From positions 9,735,001-9,799,000 of the forward strand of contig NZ_CP030050.1 of NCBI RefSeq assembly GCF_015291705.1: a stretch of 64,000 nucleotides of DNA, written 5' to 3'. Positions 14,714-23,849 of this stretch are shown piece after piece. The notes below the pieces were generated by a model, which saw only the letters and a list, made by a program, of their open reading frames with translations, was not told the origin of the DNA and ran no database searches. A program made the position numbers and the translations under genes. The stretch is from Bradyrhizobium arachidis (GTDB lineage: Bacteria > Pseudomonadota > Alphaproteobacteria > Rhizobiales > Xanthobacteraceae). Positions within the stretch are counted from its first letter, which is position 1. Every line of letters begins with the position of its first letter.

Positions 14714-16417
14714 CTACCGCACCTCAACCGCCGCAGGCAGCGCGCTGTCCGGCGGTGCGCCCCATGGGCGGTCGGCTGAGGCGAGGCCGATCAGGCGGCC
14801 CTGGATGTAGTCGCAGCCCCAGTCGCGCAGCATGTTTGCGGCCTCCTCGTCCTGCACCCATTCGGCGACGGTCTTGATGTCGAGACGGCGGGCGAGGTCG
14901 ATCAGGGTCTGCACGAAGGCGCGGTCGTCGGCGGAATGGGTGATGTTCTGCACGAAGGCGCCGTCGATCTTGACGATATCGACGCCGAGCTTGCGCAGGT
15001 TGCGGAACGAGGTGTAGCCGGCGCCGAAATCATCGATGGCGATGCGGCTGCCGAAATGCTTGAGCCGCCCGACGAAGGCGCGGACATCGTCGATGTCCTG
15101 GATCGCGACAGTCTCGGTGATCTCGACGATCAGCCGTTCGGCAACGCCGGGATGGGCCTGCATCAGCGATTCGATTCCGGCCCACCAGTCCGGATCCATG
15201 GTCGTATCCGGCGAGATGTTGAGGCTGAGGCAGATGCCGGGCGCCGCCGCAAGCTCGGCGACCACGAGCTCGAGCACGCGGTGATCGACCAGGCGGATCA
15301 GGCCGAGGCGCTCGGCGACCGGCACGATGTCGGGCGCGAGCAGCACCTGGCCGTCGCCCTGATCCATCCGCACCAGGCATTCGTGGAATGCGCGCTCGCG
15401 CGAGGCGGCCGCGACCACCGGCTCATAGGCGAGCCTGATCCGACGCTCGTTCAGCGCGGTCACGATCTCGTCGGTGACGCGGATGTTGACGCGGCGCTGC
15501 GCGTCGCGCGCGGCATCCGGACGCCAGGCCGCGAACGAGCCGGCGCGGCGCCGCTTGGCGGCATCCAGCGTCTCATGGGCTCGATTGACCGCCTCGTCGG
15601 TGCTGCGGGCGTAGCGCGGCACGCTGACCGCGCCGATCGAGGCCGTGACCGAGACCGGCCCGGATTTGGTCGGCACCACCTCGTCGCGGATGCCGGCGAG
15701 GAAGCGTTCGGCGGCAACGTTCATGTCGTCGACGGTGCAGTTCTTCAGGATCAGGCCGAACTTGTTGCCGGAGAAGCGCCCGAGCACATCGCCGCCGCGC
15801 AGCCGCGCGCGGATGCGCTTGGCGACGTCGAGAATGACAGCGTCGGCGACGTCGAAGCCGAAGGCGTCGTTGACGCGGGCGAGATGATCGATGCCCACCA
15901 GCATGAAGGCGGCGGTCGAGCGGAAGCGGGTCGTCTCCTCGATCGACTCGGCCAGCGCCGCGATCAGATGCGAGCGGTTCAACTCGCCGGTCAGCGGATC
16001 GAGCCGAGCGAGCCTCGTCAGCTCCTCGTCGCGGGCGTGACGCTCATTGTTGATGCGGATGGAGCCGATCGCGCGCGTGGGGCGGCCATCGGCGCCGGCG
16101 AACCAGCGGCCGGTCTCTTCGATCCAGACCACGGGATCGGCGGCGCTCATGCGCACACCATACTCGACCCGGTAGGGCGTGCCGTCGGCGCCGTGCACCG
16201 CGGAGGTCTGGGTCAGCGAGGCGGTCCGCAGCGACTGCGAAGGCTCGATCAACTTGGCGAATTCAGCGCCGGTGGCGAGCCGCTCAGTGGGGATACCGGG
16301 GAAGACCGCGCCGACTTGGTCGCCCCAGGCAATGGCGTCACTGGCGATGTCCCAGGCGAATACGGCTTGGCCAAGCGCGGCCAGGATGTCGGAGGCTTGC
16401 GGCAATGCGGGGATCAA
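14714..16417 (-). CDS. Degenerate GGDEF / EAL-domain protein with PAS input
   Basis: The protein is about 567 residues from a TTG at 16417, which has GAGG seven bases upstream; a TTG at 16438 is the alternative, and no ATG fits. It begins with a PAS-like segment (ALGQAVFAWDIASDAIAWG), followed by a GGDEF domain with LDPLTGELNRSHL. The active-site loop reads RFSGNKFGLIL instead of GGDEF, so cyclase activity is not expected. In the EAL domain the signature is ECL, but NISPDTT, EITETVAI, IDDFGAGYTS and KTVAEWV keep several metal ligands. It could be a phosphodiesterase, a c-di-GMP sensor or inactive. It is convergent with the ABM gene. Confidence 0.92.
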   Translation of the reverse strand: MIPALPQASDILAALGQAVFAWDIASDAIAWGDQVGAVFPGIPTERLATGAEFAKLIEPSQSLRTASLTQTSAVHGADGTPYRVEYGVRMSAADPVVWIEETGRWFAGADGRPTRAIGSIRINNERHARDEELTRLARLDPLTGELNRSHLIAALAESIEETTRFRSTAAFMLVGIDHLARVNDAFGFDVADAVILDVAKRIRARLRGGDVLGRFSGNKFGLILKNCTVDDMNVAAERFLAGIRDEVVPTKSGPVSVTASIGAVSVPRYARSTDEAVNRAHETLDAAKRRRAGSFAAWRPDAARDAQRRVNIRVTDEIVTALNERRIRLAYEPVVAAASRERAFHECLVRMDQGDGQVLLAPDIVPVAERLGLIRLVDHRVLELVVAELAAAPGICLSLNISPDTTMDPDWWAGIESLMQAHPGVAERLIVEITETVAIQDIDDVRAFVGRLKHFGSRIAIDDFGAGYTSFRNLRKLGVDIVKIDGAFVQNITHSADDRAFVQTLIDLARRLDIKTVAEWVQDEEAANMLRDWGCDYIQGRLIGLASADRPWGAPPDSALPAAVEVR

Positions 16418-16638
16418 AATCGCCTCATTTCGGGACAACAGGGGAGTCCGGAGCCGGCACAGGATAGAGCCAGATTCGCCCCCGACCCTAGGCAAAGTTG
16501 ATAAACAATTTGGAAACCACGTTTCTGCGCGCGGCGGAACCAAACCGGCCCGCGCGGCATAGGCCTTGCGAGTACTGACTCGCACCCGGCGCCAGCGTCC
16601 CGAAACGCGACATCTTCGCCGGATCAACGGTGATTGCG

Positions 16639-16899
16639 ATGTTGGGTACTGATCGATCGAACGTGGTGGAAGCCGGCACGGGCACGGCCCTGGTGCCGGT
16701 CGTGCCCACGCTTGCGTGGGTTCATAAGATGCCGCTGCCGCGCCCCGATCCGAGCTTCGTCACCCAGCTGATCGCCAATGCCGAGCACCTGCCCCAGACC
16801 ACACGATTGCGCCGCGGCTCCTCTGAAGACGCGCGGATGGCCTATGGCAGCAAGCGCCCGCTCGGAAGCGTCGCCGCACGCACGCGGCAGGTGGCTTGA
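16639..16899 (+). CDS. Small hypothetical protein
   Basis: This 86-residue frame (an in-frame GTG lies nine bases earlier) is divergent from the degenerate GGDEF/EAL gene. It contains PLPRPDPSFVTQLIANAEH followed by a basic Arg-rich tail. I recall similar short proteins with PRPDPxFVTxLIA in bradyrhizobia, which supports a real gene, but no function is known. No strong ribosome binding site is visible. It ends 31 bases before a repeat element. Confidence 0.5.
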   Translation: MLGTDRSNVVEAGTGTALVPVVPTLAWVHKMPLPRPDPSFVTQLIANAEHLPQTTRLRRGSSEDARMAYGSKRPLGSVAARTRQVA

Positions 16900-16930
16900 G
16901 ATTGATTTGAAGTGAGACGGCGCTTCTTAC

Positions 16931-17063
16931 CTCTCCCCGCTTGCGGGGAGAGGTCGGATCGCTCTTGCGATCCGGGTGAGGGGGGGTACAGGTCCCACGG
17001 CTATCTCATCCTTGGAGAGAGGCCCCTCACCCCGACCCTCTCCCCGTAAGAACGGGGTGAGGG
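16931..17063. repeat. Intergenic palindromic repeat, family C (copy 1)
   Basis: The first hairpin is CTCTCCCCGCTTGCGGGGAG, then GGATCGCTCTTGCGATCC. The element closes with CTCACCCC...GGGGTGAG and CCGTAAGAACGG. It lies between convergent genes. Copies 2 and 3 are at 20034 and 23850. Confidence 0.9.
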
Positions 17064-17106
17064 AGCACACTGCCGCCGCGGTGCGATGCGAGCAAATCCA
17101 GAGAAA

Positions 17107-17847
17107 TCAGCGCGGCGCGTCGGGAGACGACGGCGTGCCGTTGCCCGGCTGGAGATGCGGCGAGGGGATTTCCGGCGAGGGCGGGTTCACCGGCTTCGGC
17201 GCGGGATGATCCATCAGCACGGATTCGGCGACCGACTGCGCCGAGGGCGCGGGCGGCACGACAGGCGCTGCCTGTGGCGCGGGCGCCGGCTCGAACCTGG
17301 GCTCGGACAATTTGGGTTCGGACGGGGGTTCGTCCGCCGGCGCTTCAGCCTGACGCTTGGCCTTACGCGGCGCCGGCACCGTCTCGGCGACATAGGCGAC
17401 GCGGCGGCGCGTGCGCTGGGCGATGCCGCCGAAGAAATCGGCCATCGCGAGCAGCACCAGCAGGAAAAAAGTGGAGTTGCCGAACTTGGGCCACATCACG
17501 AATTCGGCCGCGGCCGCGCCGAACACGATCAGCGACAGCAGATGATCCATCACGAATTTCGAGCCGGGCCGCGCGCCTTTGACCACCTCGAGCAGCAACA
17601 GCACCACGCCGAGTGCGAGCAGGAGATCGGCCAGCGTCACCGGCCAGGTCTCGCCCGTGATCATCGGCACCTTGAACAGCACGTCCGTGAAGGACACGCT
17701 CGGCATCAGGAAGGCGATGATGTTGTAGACCGCGAGCGGAATCAGGAGCAGCGGGAAACCGACCATCGGCGAAATGCCTTCTCGATCAAGATATCCAGAC
17801 AGGACAATGCGGCGGCGAAGCATTGGCTCCGCCGCCGTCACTGTCAT
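17107..17847 (-). CDS. Inner-membrane protein with a Pro/Ala-rich tail, function unknown
   Basis: Up to 246 residues; the ATG at 17766, giving 219 residues and starting MVGFPLLLIPLAVYN, is an equally good start and removes a polar leader. Four hydrophobic segments are seen (about residues 28-50, 68-90, 100-117 and 124-140). A long proline- and alanine-rich cytoplasmic or periplasmic tail without recognisable domain follows. It lies downstream of rpmF on the same strand, with a 63-base gap. I do not recognise a family; no function is proposed. Confidence 0.75.
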   Translation of the reverse strand: MTVTAAEPMLRRRIVLSGYLDREGISPMVGFPLLLIPLAVYNIIAFLMPSVSFTDVLFKVPMITGETWPVTLADLLLALGVVLLLLEVVKGARPGSKFVMDHLLSLIVFGAAAAEFVMWPKFGNSTFFLLVLLAMADFFGGIAQRTRRRVAYVAETVPAPRKAKRQAEAPADEPPSEPKLSEPRFEPAPAPQAAPVVPPAPSAQSVAESVLMDHPAPKPVNPPSPEIPSPHLQPGNGTPSSPDAPR

Positions 17848-17910
17848 ATCTCATGGGTTGGCCGAAATCAGGCAGGTCAAATCGTCCTGCCCCAAGAAAG
17901 GTCCTGAAAC

Positions 17911-18093
17911 TCAGGACTCTTTCTTCTTCAGGACCTGACGGCCCTTGTACATGCCGGTCTTGAGGTCGAGATGGTGCGGACGACGGAGCTCGCCGGAGTC
18001 CTTGTCTTCCACATAGGTCGGCTTCTTGATGGCGTCTGCCGAGCGGCGCATGCCACGGCGCGACGGCGAGGTTTTTCTTCTCGGAACGGCCAT
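17911..18093 (-). CDS. rpmF: 50S ribosomal protein L32
   Basis: The 60-residue basic protein begins [17 protein letters not shown], the L32 signature, and continues with [25 protein letters not shown] lies seven bases before the ATG. It is a component of the large ribosomal subunit. It lacks the zinc-binding Cys pairs found in some L32 forms. In this window it is flanked by mtgA upstream, not by plsX/fabH as in enterobacteria. Confidence 0.98.
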   Translation of the reverse strand: MAVPRRKTSPSRRGMRRSADAIKKPTYVEDKDSGELRRPHHLDLKTGMYKGRQVLKKKES

Positions 18094-18262
18094 TTCAATA
18101 TCCTCTAGGGATTGGTGTCATCAGGGCATCGTCCGCGAGGGGACGGCTCAGCACCCGCAATACGAGGCGAGCTGAATGCCGATCAAGGCCGCGCTTATAG
18201 AGGAAGGCTGGCCGTAAAGCTAGGCTCTTGGGCCGGAAAATATGCCCCAAATGGGCCCGAAA

Positions 18263-18937
18263 TCAGCGATTTTCCCGCCAGCAGGTCACAAGCGAGGTCG
18301 CCTGCCCCCTCGCCATATAGGTCGCCGCCAGCCGCCGGACACCCGGGCCGGGGGTCCGGGCGCTGCGTTTGACCGGGTTCGGCAGGATCGAGGCCAGAAG
18401 CGCGGCCTCCCGAGGGGAGAGGTTCTCGGCCGATTTGCCGAAGGCATAGGCGCTGGCCGCCTCCACCCCGAACTGGCCCTGGGGGCCGAGTTCGGCGATG
18501 TTGAGGTAAATTTCCAGGATCCGCGCCTTGGGCAGGACGAGGTCGATCCACAGCGCCAGCGGGAATTCCAGCGCCTTGCGGACGAAATCCCGGCCCTGCC
18601 AGAGGAACAGGTTCTTCGCCACCTGCTGGGTGATGGTGGAGGCGCCCCGGAAAGCGGTGCCGTCCTCCCTGGCGTCGTCGATGGCCTCGCGTAGCGCGCC
18701 CCAATCGATGCCGTGATGCTTGCAGAAATGGGCGTCCTCGGCCGCCACCACTGCGCGCGGCAGATAGGGCGACATATCAGCCAGATCGATCCACTCCCGC
18801 TGCATCGGCGCGCCGCGCAAGCTGCGCCAGGCCATCAGCGTCGAAACCGGATGGCCAATGCGGTAGAACGGCGTGATCACATAGGGCATGAGAACCACGA
18901 TCGCGAGCAGCGCCAGCAGGATTTTAACGATGCGCAA
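18263..18937 (-). CDS. mtgA: Monofunctional biosynthetic peptidoglycan transglycosylase
   Basis: The 224-residue enzyme has one N-terminal membrane segment ([18 protein letters not shown]) and a GT51 domain. The catalytic motif is [12 protein letters not shown], then [34 protein letters not shown] and [10 protein letters not shown]. It polymerises lipid II into glycan strands on the periplasmic face. No transpeptidase domain follows, separating it from the PBP1-type protein at 61529. It lies upstream of rpmF on the same strand, with a 169-base gap. Confidence 0.97.
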   Translation of the reverse strand: MRIVKILLALLAIVVLMPYVITPFYRIGHPVSTLMAWRSLRGAPMQREWIDLADMSPYLPRAVVAAEDAHFCKHHGIDWGALREAIDDAREDGTAFRGASTITQQVAKNLFLWQGRDFVRKALEFPLALWIDLVLPKARILEIYLNIAELGPQGQFGVEAASAYAFGKSAENLSPREAALLASILPNPVKRSARTPGPGVRRLAATYMARGQATSLVTCWRENR

Positions 18938-19097
18938 ATCGACCTTTCCGGCGGAAAACGAAACGCGGCCACGAGCCCGGCATTAAGTCTGTGATAATTC
19001 GGGCCTTTTCCAGCACTTTTTACGCCTTCCAAACGATTGACTGGGGCTGGCGCATAAAGGATTGTCCGGCCGAATTTTAGTTCTGGAGCCCTTCTTG

Positions 19098-20021
19098 ATG
19101 ACCGGCACGTCCCCGTCCGATTTCGCCAAACGTCTGGACAAGACCGCTGATGATACCGAGGCCCTGCTCGGGCGCCTGCTGTCGGACGACATCCTGCACG
19201 ATGAGATCGCCCGGCCCAAGCGACTGATGGACGCAATGCGCTATTCGAGCCTCAACGGCGGCAAGCGCCTGCGGCCGTTCCTGGTGGTCGAGAGCGCGGC
19301 CGTGTTCGGCGTGCCCCGCGAAGCGGCGCTGCTCGCCGGCGCCGCGCTCGAATGCATCCATTGCTATTCGCTGATCCATGACGACCTGCCGGCGATGGAC
19401 AATTCGGACCTGCGCCGCGGCCGCCCCACCCTGCACAAGAAGACCGATGACGCCACCGCGATCCTCGCTGGCGACGGGCTCCTGACGCTCGCCTTCGACA
19501 TCATCACCCGCGACGAGATCCATCGCGACGCCAATGTGCGCCTGCTGCTAACGCGCGCGCTGGCGCGCTGCGCCGGCATCGGCGGCATGGTCGGCGGCCA
19601 GATCCTCGATCTCGCCGGCGAAGGCCGCTTTGGCGGCAACGAGCCGATCGATGTCGCCCGCATTCAGCAGATGAAGACCGGCGCGCTGCTGCGTTACGGC
19701 TGCATCGCCGGCGCGATCCTCGGCCAGGCCTCGCAGAAGGAATATCAGGCGCTCGACGATTACGGCCGCGCGCTCGGCGAAGCCTTCCAGATCGCCGACG
19801 ACCTGCTCGACGTCGAAGGCGATGCGGCTGCGCTCGGCAAGCCGGCCGGTGCCGATGCTGCGCTCGGCAAGACCACCTTCGTCACCCAGCTCGGCATCGA
19901 AGGCGCCAAGCAGCGCGTGCGCGACCTGCTCGCGCGCGCCGACAGCGCGGTGTCGATCTTCGGCGATCGCGCCGCCGTGCTGCAGGCCGCCGCGCGGTTT
20001 GTGGCCGAACGGAAGAGCTAA
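19098..20021 (+). CDS. ispA: Short-chain polyprenyl diphosphate synthase (farnesyl/geranylgeranyl type)
   Basis: The 307-residue protein has both aspartate-rich motifs of trans-prenyltransferases, DDLPAMDN near residue 98 and ADDLLDVEGD near 235, plus GGKRLRPFLV and MKTGALLRYGC. It condenses isopentenyl diphosphate with allylic diphosphates, giving C15 or C20 products for quinones, hopanoids and carotenoids. The two-residue insertion in the first motif (DDxxxxD) is the bacterial FPP synthase type. I start it at the ATG at 19098, with GGAG upstream; an in-frame start at 19062 would add 12 residues. Together with ispG at 29.8 kb it marks the non-mevalonate pathway. Confidence 0.94.
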   Translation: MTGTSPSDFAKRLDKTADDTEALLGRLLSDDILHDEIARPKRLMDAMRYSSLNGGKRLRPFLVVESAAVFGVPREAALLAGAALECIHCYSLIHDDLPAMDNSDLRRGRPTLHKKTDDATAILAGDGLLTLAFDIITRDEIHRDANVRLLLTRALARCAGIGGMVGGQILDLAGEGRFGGNEPIDVARIQQMKTGALLRYGCIAGAILGQASQKEYQALDDYGRALGEAFQIADDLLDVEGDAAALGKPAGADAALGKTTFVTQLGIEGAKQRVRDLLARADSAVSIFGDRAAVLQAAARFVAERKS

Positions 20022-20033
20022 GGTTGGGTTTTC

Positions 20034-20155
20034 ACCTCTCCCGCTTGCGGGAGAGGTCGGATCGCGACAGCGATCCGGGCGAGGGCACTCTCCTCTTGGG
20101 GGGTCTCGCTTGTGGAGACACCCTCTCCCCACCCCTCCCTCGCAAGCGGGAGAGG
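20034..20155. repeat. Intergenic palindromic repeat, family C (copy 2)
   Basis: The element begins CCTCTCCCGCTTGCGGGAGAGG, followed by GGATCGCGACAGCGATCC, and ends in CTCGCAAGCGGGAGAGG. It lies between ispA and the DUF1345 gene, both rightward. Its last arm, GAGAGGAAG, is the only purine-rich stretch before the ATG at 20169. Confidence 0.9.
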
Positions 20156-20210
20156 AAGCGCACCGGCGATGCGGCGACAAGGCGAGTTGATCGAGACGGT
20201 CGAAGTCGAA

Positions 20211-20900
20211 ATGGCCACTGACAAGGAAGATCCCGTCCTCGTTCACTTCCGCCAGATGTCGCGGCCGGTGCGGCTGATCTATGCGCGGCCGCGGACCTTC
20301 ATCTCGCTTGGCGTCGGCATTCTCGTCTGCCTGCTATTGCCGGGTTCGCACCGGCTGGTGACGCGGCTGTTGTTCGGCTGGGATGCCCTGATCGCGGTCT
20401 ATCTCGTGCTGGTTTACACGATGATGCTCTGCAACGATCACCTGCACATCCGCCGCGCGGCTGCGATGCAGGACGACGGTCGCTTCGTGATCCTGCTCGT
20501 GACGGCGATCGGCGCCTTCGCCAGCATTGCCGCAATCGTCTCAGAACTCGGCACGCCGCAGCGCGGCGCCGCCGAGCTGACCGTCGCGATCAGCACCATC
20601 GCGCTGTCATGGGCCGCCGTGCACACGACCTTCGCGCTGCATTACGCCCATGATTACTATCGGAACGCCAAGCCGGGCGGTCTGCAGTTTCCGAGCGGCG
20701 ACAAGGACGTCCACGCCGACTATTGGGACTTCGTCTATTTTTCCTTCGTCATCGGCATGACCGCGCAGGTCTCCGACGTCGGCATCACCGACAAGACCAT
20801 CCGCCGCACCGCCACCGCGCATGGCATCGTGTCATTCATCTACAACACGGCCTTGCTGGCGCTGACGGTGAACATCGCGGCGAGCGCGATCTCGAACTGA
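20211..20900 (+). CDS. DUF1345 family membrane protein
   Basis: A protein of 229 residues from the ATG at 20211, or 243 from the ATG at 20169. Five or six hydrophobic segments are seen, with the family hallmarks SWAAVHTTFALHYAHDYY near residue 140 and DFVYFSFVIGMTAQVSDV near 185, ending in a segment containing FIYNTALLALTVN. DUF1345 proteins are uncharacterised inner-membrane proteins. The N-terminus cannot extend further upstream because that DNA is the family C repeat. Transcription may be shared with ispA, but the repeat lies between them. Confidence 0.9.
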   Translation: MATDKEDPVLVHFRQMSRPVRLIYARPRTFISLGVGILVCLLLPGSHRLVTRLLFGWDALIAVYLVLVYTMMLCNDHLHIRRAAAMQDDGRFVILLVTAIGAFASIAAIVSELGTPQRGAAELTVAISTIALSWAAVHTTFALHYAHDYYRNAKPGGLQFPSGDKDVHADYWDFVYFSFVIGMTAQVSDVGITDKTIRRTATAHGIVSFIYNTALLALTVNIAASAISN

Positions 20901-20940
20901 TCTGTCATCCCGACGTTCGCCGGGACGACCCAGAGCAGTG

Positions 20941-22755
20941 TCAGTAGCACACCTCGGCATTGGCATCGTTGCCGGGGCCGCCGCCGCCGCGATATTCGAG
21001 GTGGCAGCCGCGGTTGACCGGACGGCATCCGCCGCTGTTGCAGAAGACCTGCCCGCCACCCGAGCGACGGCCGGCGCCGGCGGCGGCAGCGATGCCGGCA
21101 GCTGCACCGTAGCCGCCTGCCGCACCGCCGGCCTGGCGACGCTGCCGGGCTGGACGCTCATCGCCGTCGTCGCGCTTGGCCGTTGCAGGCTTGGCCGGCT
21201 TGGCGGCACGCTGCTTCTCGCATTCGTTGTCGTCGTTGACCGCATAGCCCTCGCGGCAGACGATCTTGGTGCATTTGTCGCCGTCGGCCTTGAAGCCGTG
21301 CTCGCAAACCAGCGGGCAGACGCGCGACTGCTTGGCCTTGACGGTACCGAGCGCATCGGTGCTCGCCACCTTCACGTCGAGCTTGGTGCCGGCGTAACGG
21401 TTGAACTGCGACAGCGACCGCTGCGAGGACGTATTCCAGTTGCCATCGGCCTGTCCGGAGAAGCAGCCGACGCGGCCGAGTTCGGTCTGCACCGAGCGGG
21501 TGAGATCGGCTGGCGTCGCCGCCGGCGTCAGCGAGGCGACATTGGTGCCGGTCGGGCTCGCCGTGCTGGCCGGCGCAGTGTTGGGTGCCGCGGCGGCGAG
21601 ATTGACGCGCTGCTGCTCGGCGGCAGCCGCCTGTTGCTGTGCCTGCTCCTTGGCCTTCTGCGCAGCGAACTGCGCCTGCTCGGCGGCATTGGCGTCAGCC
21701 GCGGCCTTGGCCTGCGCCTCCTTTTGCGCGCCAAGCGCGGCGAGACGATCGCGCTCGGCCTCGGCCTGCTTCGCCTTCTCGGTCGCCGCGGCATGCGCCT
21801 GCTCGGCGCCGATTTTCTCGAGCTGCAGCTTGGCAAGGTTCGCATAGAAGCCATCGGGATGTTGGGCGAGAAACGCTTCCCATGCCGCCCTGTTGCCGAC
21901 CTGGAGCGAGAGCTCATAGTCGCGGCGGATATCGGCTTGCGGATTCGCCACGGGCGCCGTGGGCGCCGCGGCCACCGCCTTGACCGGCACCAGCGGCACG
22001 TCCTCGCCGCCGAGCGAGCCGTACACGAACGGCTCCTGCTTGTTGCCGGTCGATTTGAGCACGTCGTCGCGCACGAAGCCGAAGGCGCGGCGGACGTCGA
22101 GGCCCGGCGTCGTCAGATGCTTCGACAGCGCCACCGTGAACGGGCTGTTGGCGCCATCGCCGTCCTGCGCGGTGAAACCGGCCTTGGCCGAATAGGCGAT
22201 CAGCGTGTTGGGGCTGGTCGGCTCGACCTGGGCGAGGCCACGGCCGATGCCGCGCGTCGCGATCGTGCGCTTCATGGTCTTGCCGAACGGATTGTCGCGG
22301 CAGGCATCCAGGATCACCAGGCGCAGCTGCTTGGCGGGCTCGACCGCGACCAGGACACGGTCGAGCGACAGCGCCTCGTCGTACACGTCGGTGTCGCGCT
22401 CGAGCTTGGCGTCGACAGGGATCAGATAATTCGAGCCTTCGACCTCGATGCCGTGGCCGGCATAATAGACCACGGCGATGTCGGCATCGCGGGTCGCATC
22501 CGCAAAGTCGCGCAGCACGCGGCGCGTGTCGAGCGCCGAGAGATCGTGCCTGGACTCGACAACGTCGAATCCGGCTTCCTTCAGCGTCTTCGCCATCACC
22601 GAACCGTCACTGACGGGGTTCGCCAGCGAGGGCGCGTGCTGATAGGCCGAGTTGGCGAGCACCAGCGCGACGCGCTTTCCGGCAAAAGCGGGCCCGGCGC
22701 CGAACAGTAGCGCGGCGGCGAGCAGAAGCGGGCAAAGTCTGAGCAGATTGCGCAT
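20941..22755 (-). CDS. Secreted caspase-like (peptidase C14) protein with Cys-rich tail
   Basis: The 604-residue protein has a signal peptide ending in PAFAGK, then a caspase-fold domain (about residues 27-245). The catalytic dyad is His101 in VVYYAGHGIEV and Cys152 in VILDACRDNPF. Residues 300-390 are an Ala/Gln/Glu-rich coiled-coil stretch. After this comes a segment like a peptidoglycan-binding domain (VQTELGRVGCFSGQADG, SLSQFNRYAG), then a Cys-rich part (CPLVCEHGF, CREGYAVNDDNECEK) and a Gly-rich C-terminus. Bacterial metacaspase-like proteins of this type are common in bradyrhizobia; substrates are unknown. It is followed by no partner gene. The export signal places it in the periplasm or outside. 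Confidence 0.93.
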   Translation of the reverse strand: MRNLLRLCPLLLAAALLFGAGPAFAGKRVALVLANSAYQHAPSLANPVSDGSVMAKTLKEAGFDVVESRHDLSALDTRRVLRDFADATRDADIAVVYYAGHGIEVEGSNYLIPVDAKLERDTDVYDEALSLDRVLVAVEPAKQLRLVILDACRDNPFGKTMKRTIATRGIGRGLAQVEPTSPNTLIAYSAKAGFTAQDGDGANSPFTVALSKHLTTPGLDVRRAFGFVRDDVLKSTGNKQEPFVYGSLGGEDVPLVPVKAVAAAPTAPVANPQADIRRDYELSLQVGNRAAWEAFLAQHPDGFYANLAKLQLEKIGAEQAHAAATEKAKQAEAERDRLAALGAQKEAQAKAAADANAAEQAQFAAQKAKEQAQQQAAAAEQQRVNLAAAAPNTAPASTASPTGTNVASLTPAATPADLTRSVQTELGRVGCFSGQADGNWNTSSQRSLSQFNRYAGTKLDVKVASTDALGTVKAKQSRVCPLVCEHGFKADGDKCTKIVCREGYAVNDDNECEKQRAAKPAKPATAKRDDGDERPARQRRQAGGAAGGYGAAAGIAAAAGAGRRSGGGQVFCNSGGCRPVNRGCHLEYRGGGGPGNDANAEVCY

Positions 22756-22937
22756 GACACGACTTCCGAAGTTCAGAGGCAGTTCGAGCCCCTTTGGGAC
22801 CGCTTTAGCAGGACCCGCTGCGGCCGCTTGTGATCGAGGTCACGAAGGCGGCGCCGGCAGTGGGCCGAAAGACCCTTTATGTTTGTCGCGCCAGCGCGGT
22901 CGGGGTTCGCCGACAAAGGCCCGCCGGCCCGGTTCCC

Positions 22938-23366
22938 CTAGGTATCCCCGACGTGCCCCCGATACTGCGGCAGATTGTCCGTAATCTCGTGCCAGGGCGC
23001 CTTCGACCCCACGAAGATGTGGGCGGTCGGCCTGATCGAGGGAGCATCGACCAGGGTTCCCATGGCGACATGAACCCATTTCCCCTCGCGCACCCGGGAA
23101 TAAAGCAGCGAGCCGCAGCACGCGCAGTGGGCGTCATGGGTCAAGTCATCGCCGTAGATCAGGCGCTGGTCCGCGCCTTGGACAAGGCGGAGCTTGTGCT
23201 GCTCGATCCCGGCGAACGGCTTGAAGGCCGAACCGGTGGTGCGGCGGCAATTCGAGCAGTGGCAGTTCATCGCATAGGAGAACGCATCCGCCACCTCTAA
23301 GCGCACGCTGCGGCAATAGCATTCGCCGGTGAGGATACGAGCGTTCGAATTTTCTGATCCGGTCAT
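22938..23366 (-). CDS. GFA-family (glutathione-dependent formaldehyde-activating-like) protein
   Basis: The 142-residue protein shows the zinc-binding pattern of the GFA/CENP-V fold: GECYCRSVR near residue 13, NCHCSNCRRTTGSAF near 35, and HCACCGSLLYSR near 85. Most such proteins are of unknown substrate; true glutathione-formaldehyde activity is proven for few. I start it at the ATG at 23366; an upstream in-frame ATG at 23408 would add 14 residues lacking family similarity. It is divergent from the NTF2-like gene at 23461. Confidence 0.9.
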   Translation of the reverse strand: MTGSENSNARILTGECYCRSVRLEVADAFSYAMNCHCSNCRRTTGSAFKPFAGIEQHKLRLVQGADQRLIYGDDLTHDAHCACCGSLLYSRVREGKWVHVAMGTLVDAPSIRPTAHIFVGSKAPWHEITDNLPQYRGHVGDT

Positions 23367-23460
23367 GACAATGTCTTCGCGCAAATGGCTGACACACCCA
23401 TAGCGCATTCTGATGTGTACGACTAAGTTCCTCGCAAGACATCATGCAAAAGGATGACCC

Positions 23461-23835
23461 ATGAGCCAGAACCGTGCGAGCGTCGAAGCCGTCGTGCAAT
23501 CCTATTTCGACGGGCTCTATGAGGGTGACGCCGAAAAGCTCGGCGCCATCTTCCATCCCTCCGCCGATTTGCGCTGGGTCGAGAAGGGCGAATTGCAGGT
23601 GCTGACCGTGCCGGACTGGCTCGACCGCGTGCGCAAGCGCCCTTCCGGCAAGGCCGAAGGCAAGCCGCGTGAGGATTTCATCGTCACCATCGACCGCTCC
23701 GACGACAAAACCGCCTTCATCAAGGTCCGCTGCCAGCTGCCGCCGCGCTACTTCACGGACTATCTGGTGGCGATGAAGCTCGCCGACGGCTGGCAGATCG
23801 TGTCGAAATCGTATCGGTATGATTTGAGAGAGTGA
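23461..23835 (+). CDS. NTF2-like protein (putative lumazine-binding family), copy 1
   Basis: The 124-residue protein has the cone-shaped NTF2 fold: SVEAVVQSYFDGLYEGDAEKL at the start, IFHPSADLRWV near residue 28, and the C-terminal GWQIVSKSYRYDL. It matches the family annotated as putative lumazine-binding, whose biochemical role is unproven. The protein at 56490 is a paralogue with the same layout (YFDAAYEMDAEKFASIFHPS). GGATGACCC precedes the ATG. It is divergent from the GFA gene. No catalytic residues can be named. Confidence 0.88.
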   Translation: MSQNRASVEAVVQSYFDGLYEGDAEKLGAIFHPSADLRWVEKGELQVLTVPDWLDRVRKRPSGKAEGKPREDFIVTIDRSDDKTAFIKVRCQLPPRYFTDYLVAMKLADGWQIVSKSYRYDLRE

Positions 23836-23849
23836 GGTTAGATGCGCCC

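Noticed and set aside
20938..22710. 590-codon rightward frame antisense to the caspase-like gene
   Set aside because: Arg/Leu/Gly-rich product without fold signature; the sense frame has a signal peptide and catalytic dyad.
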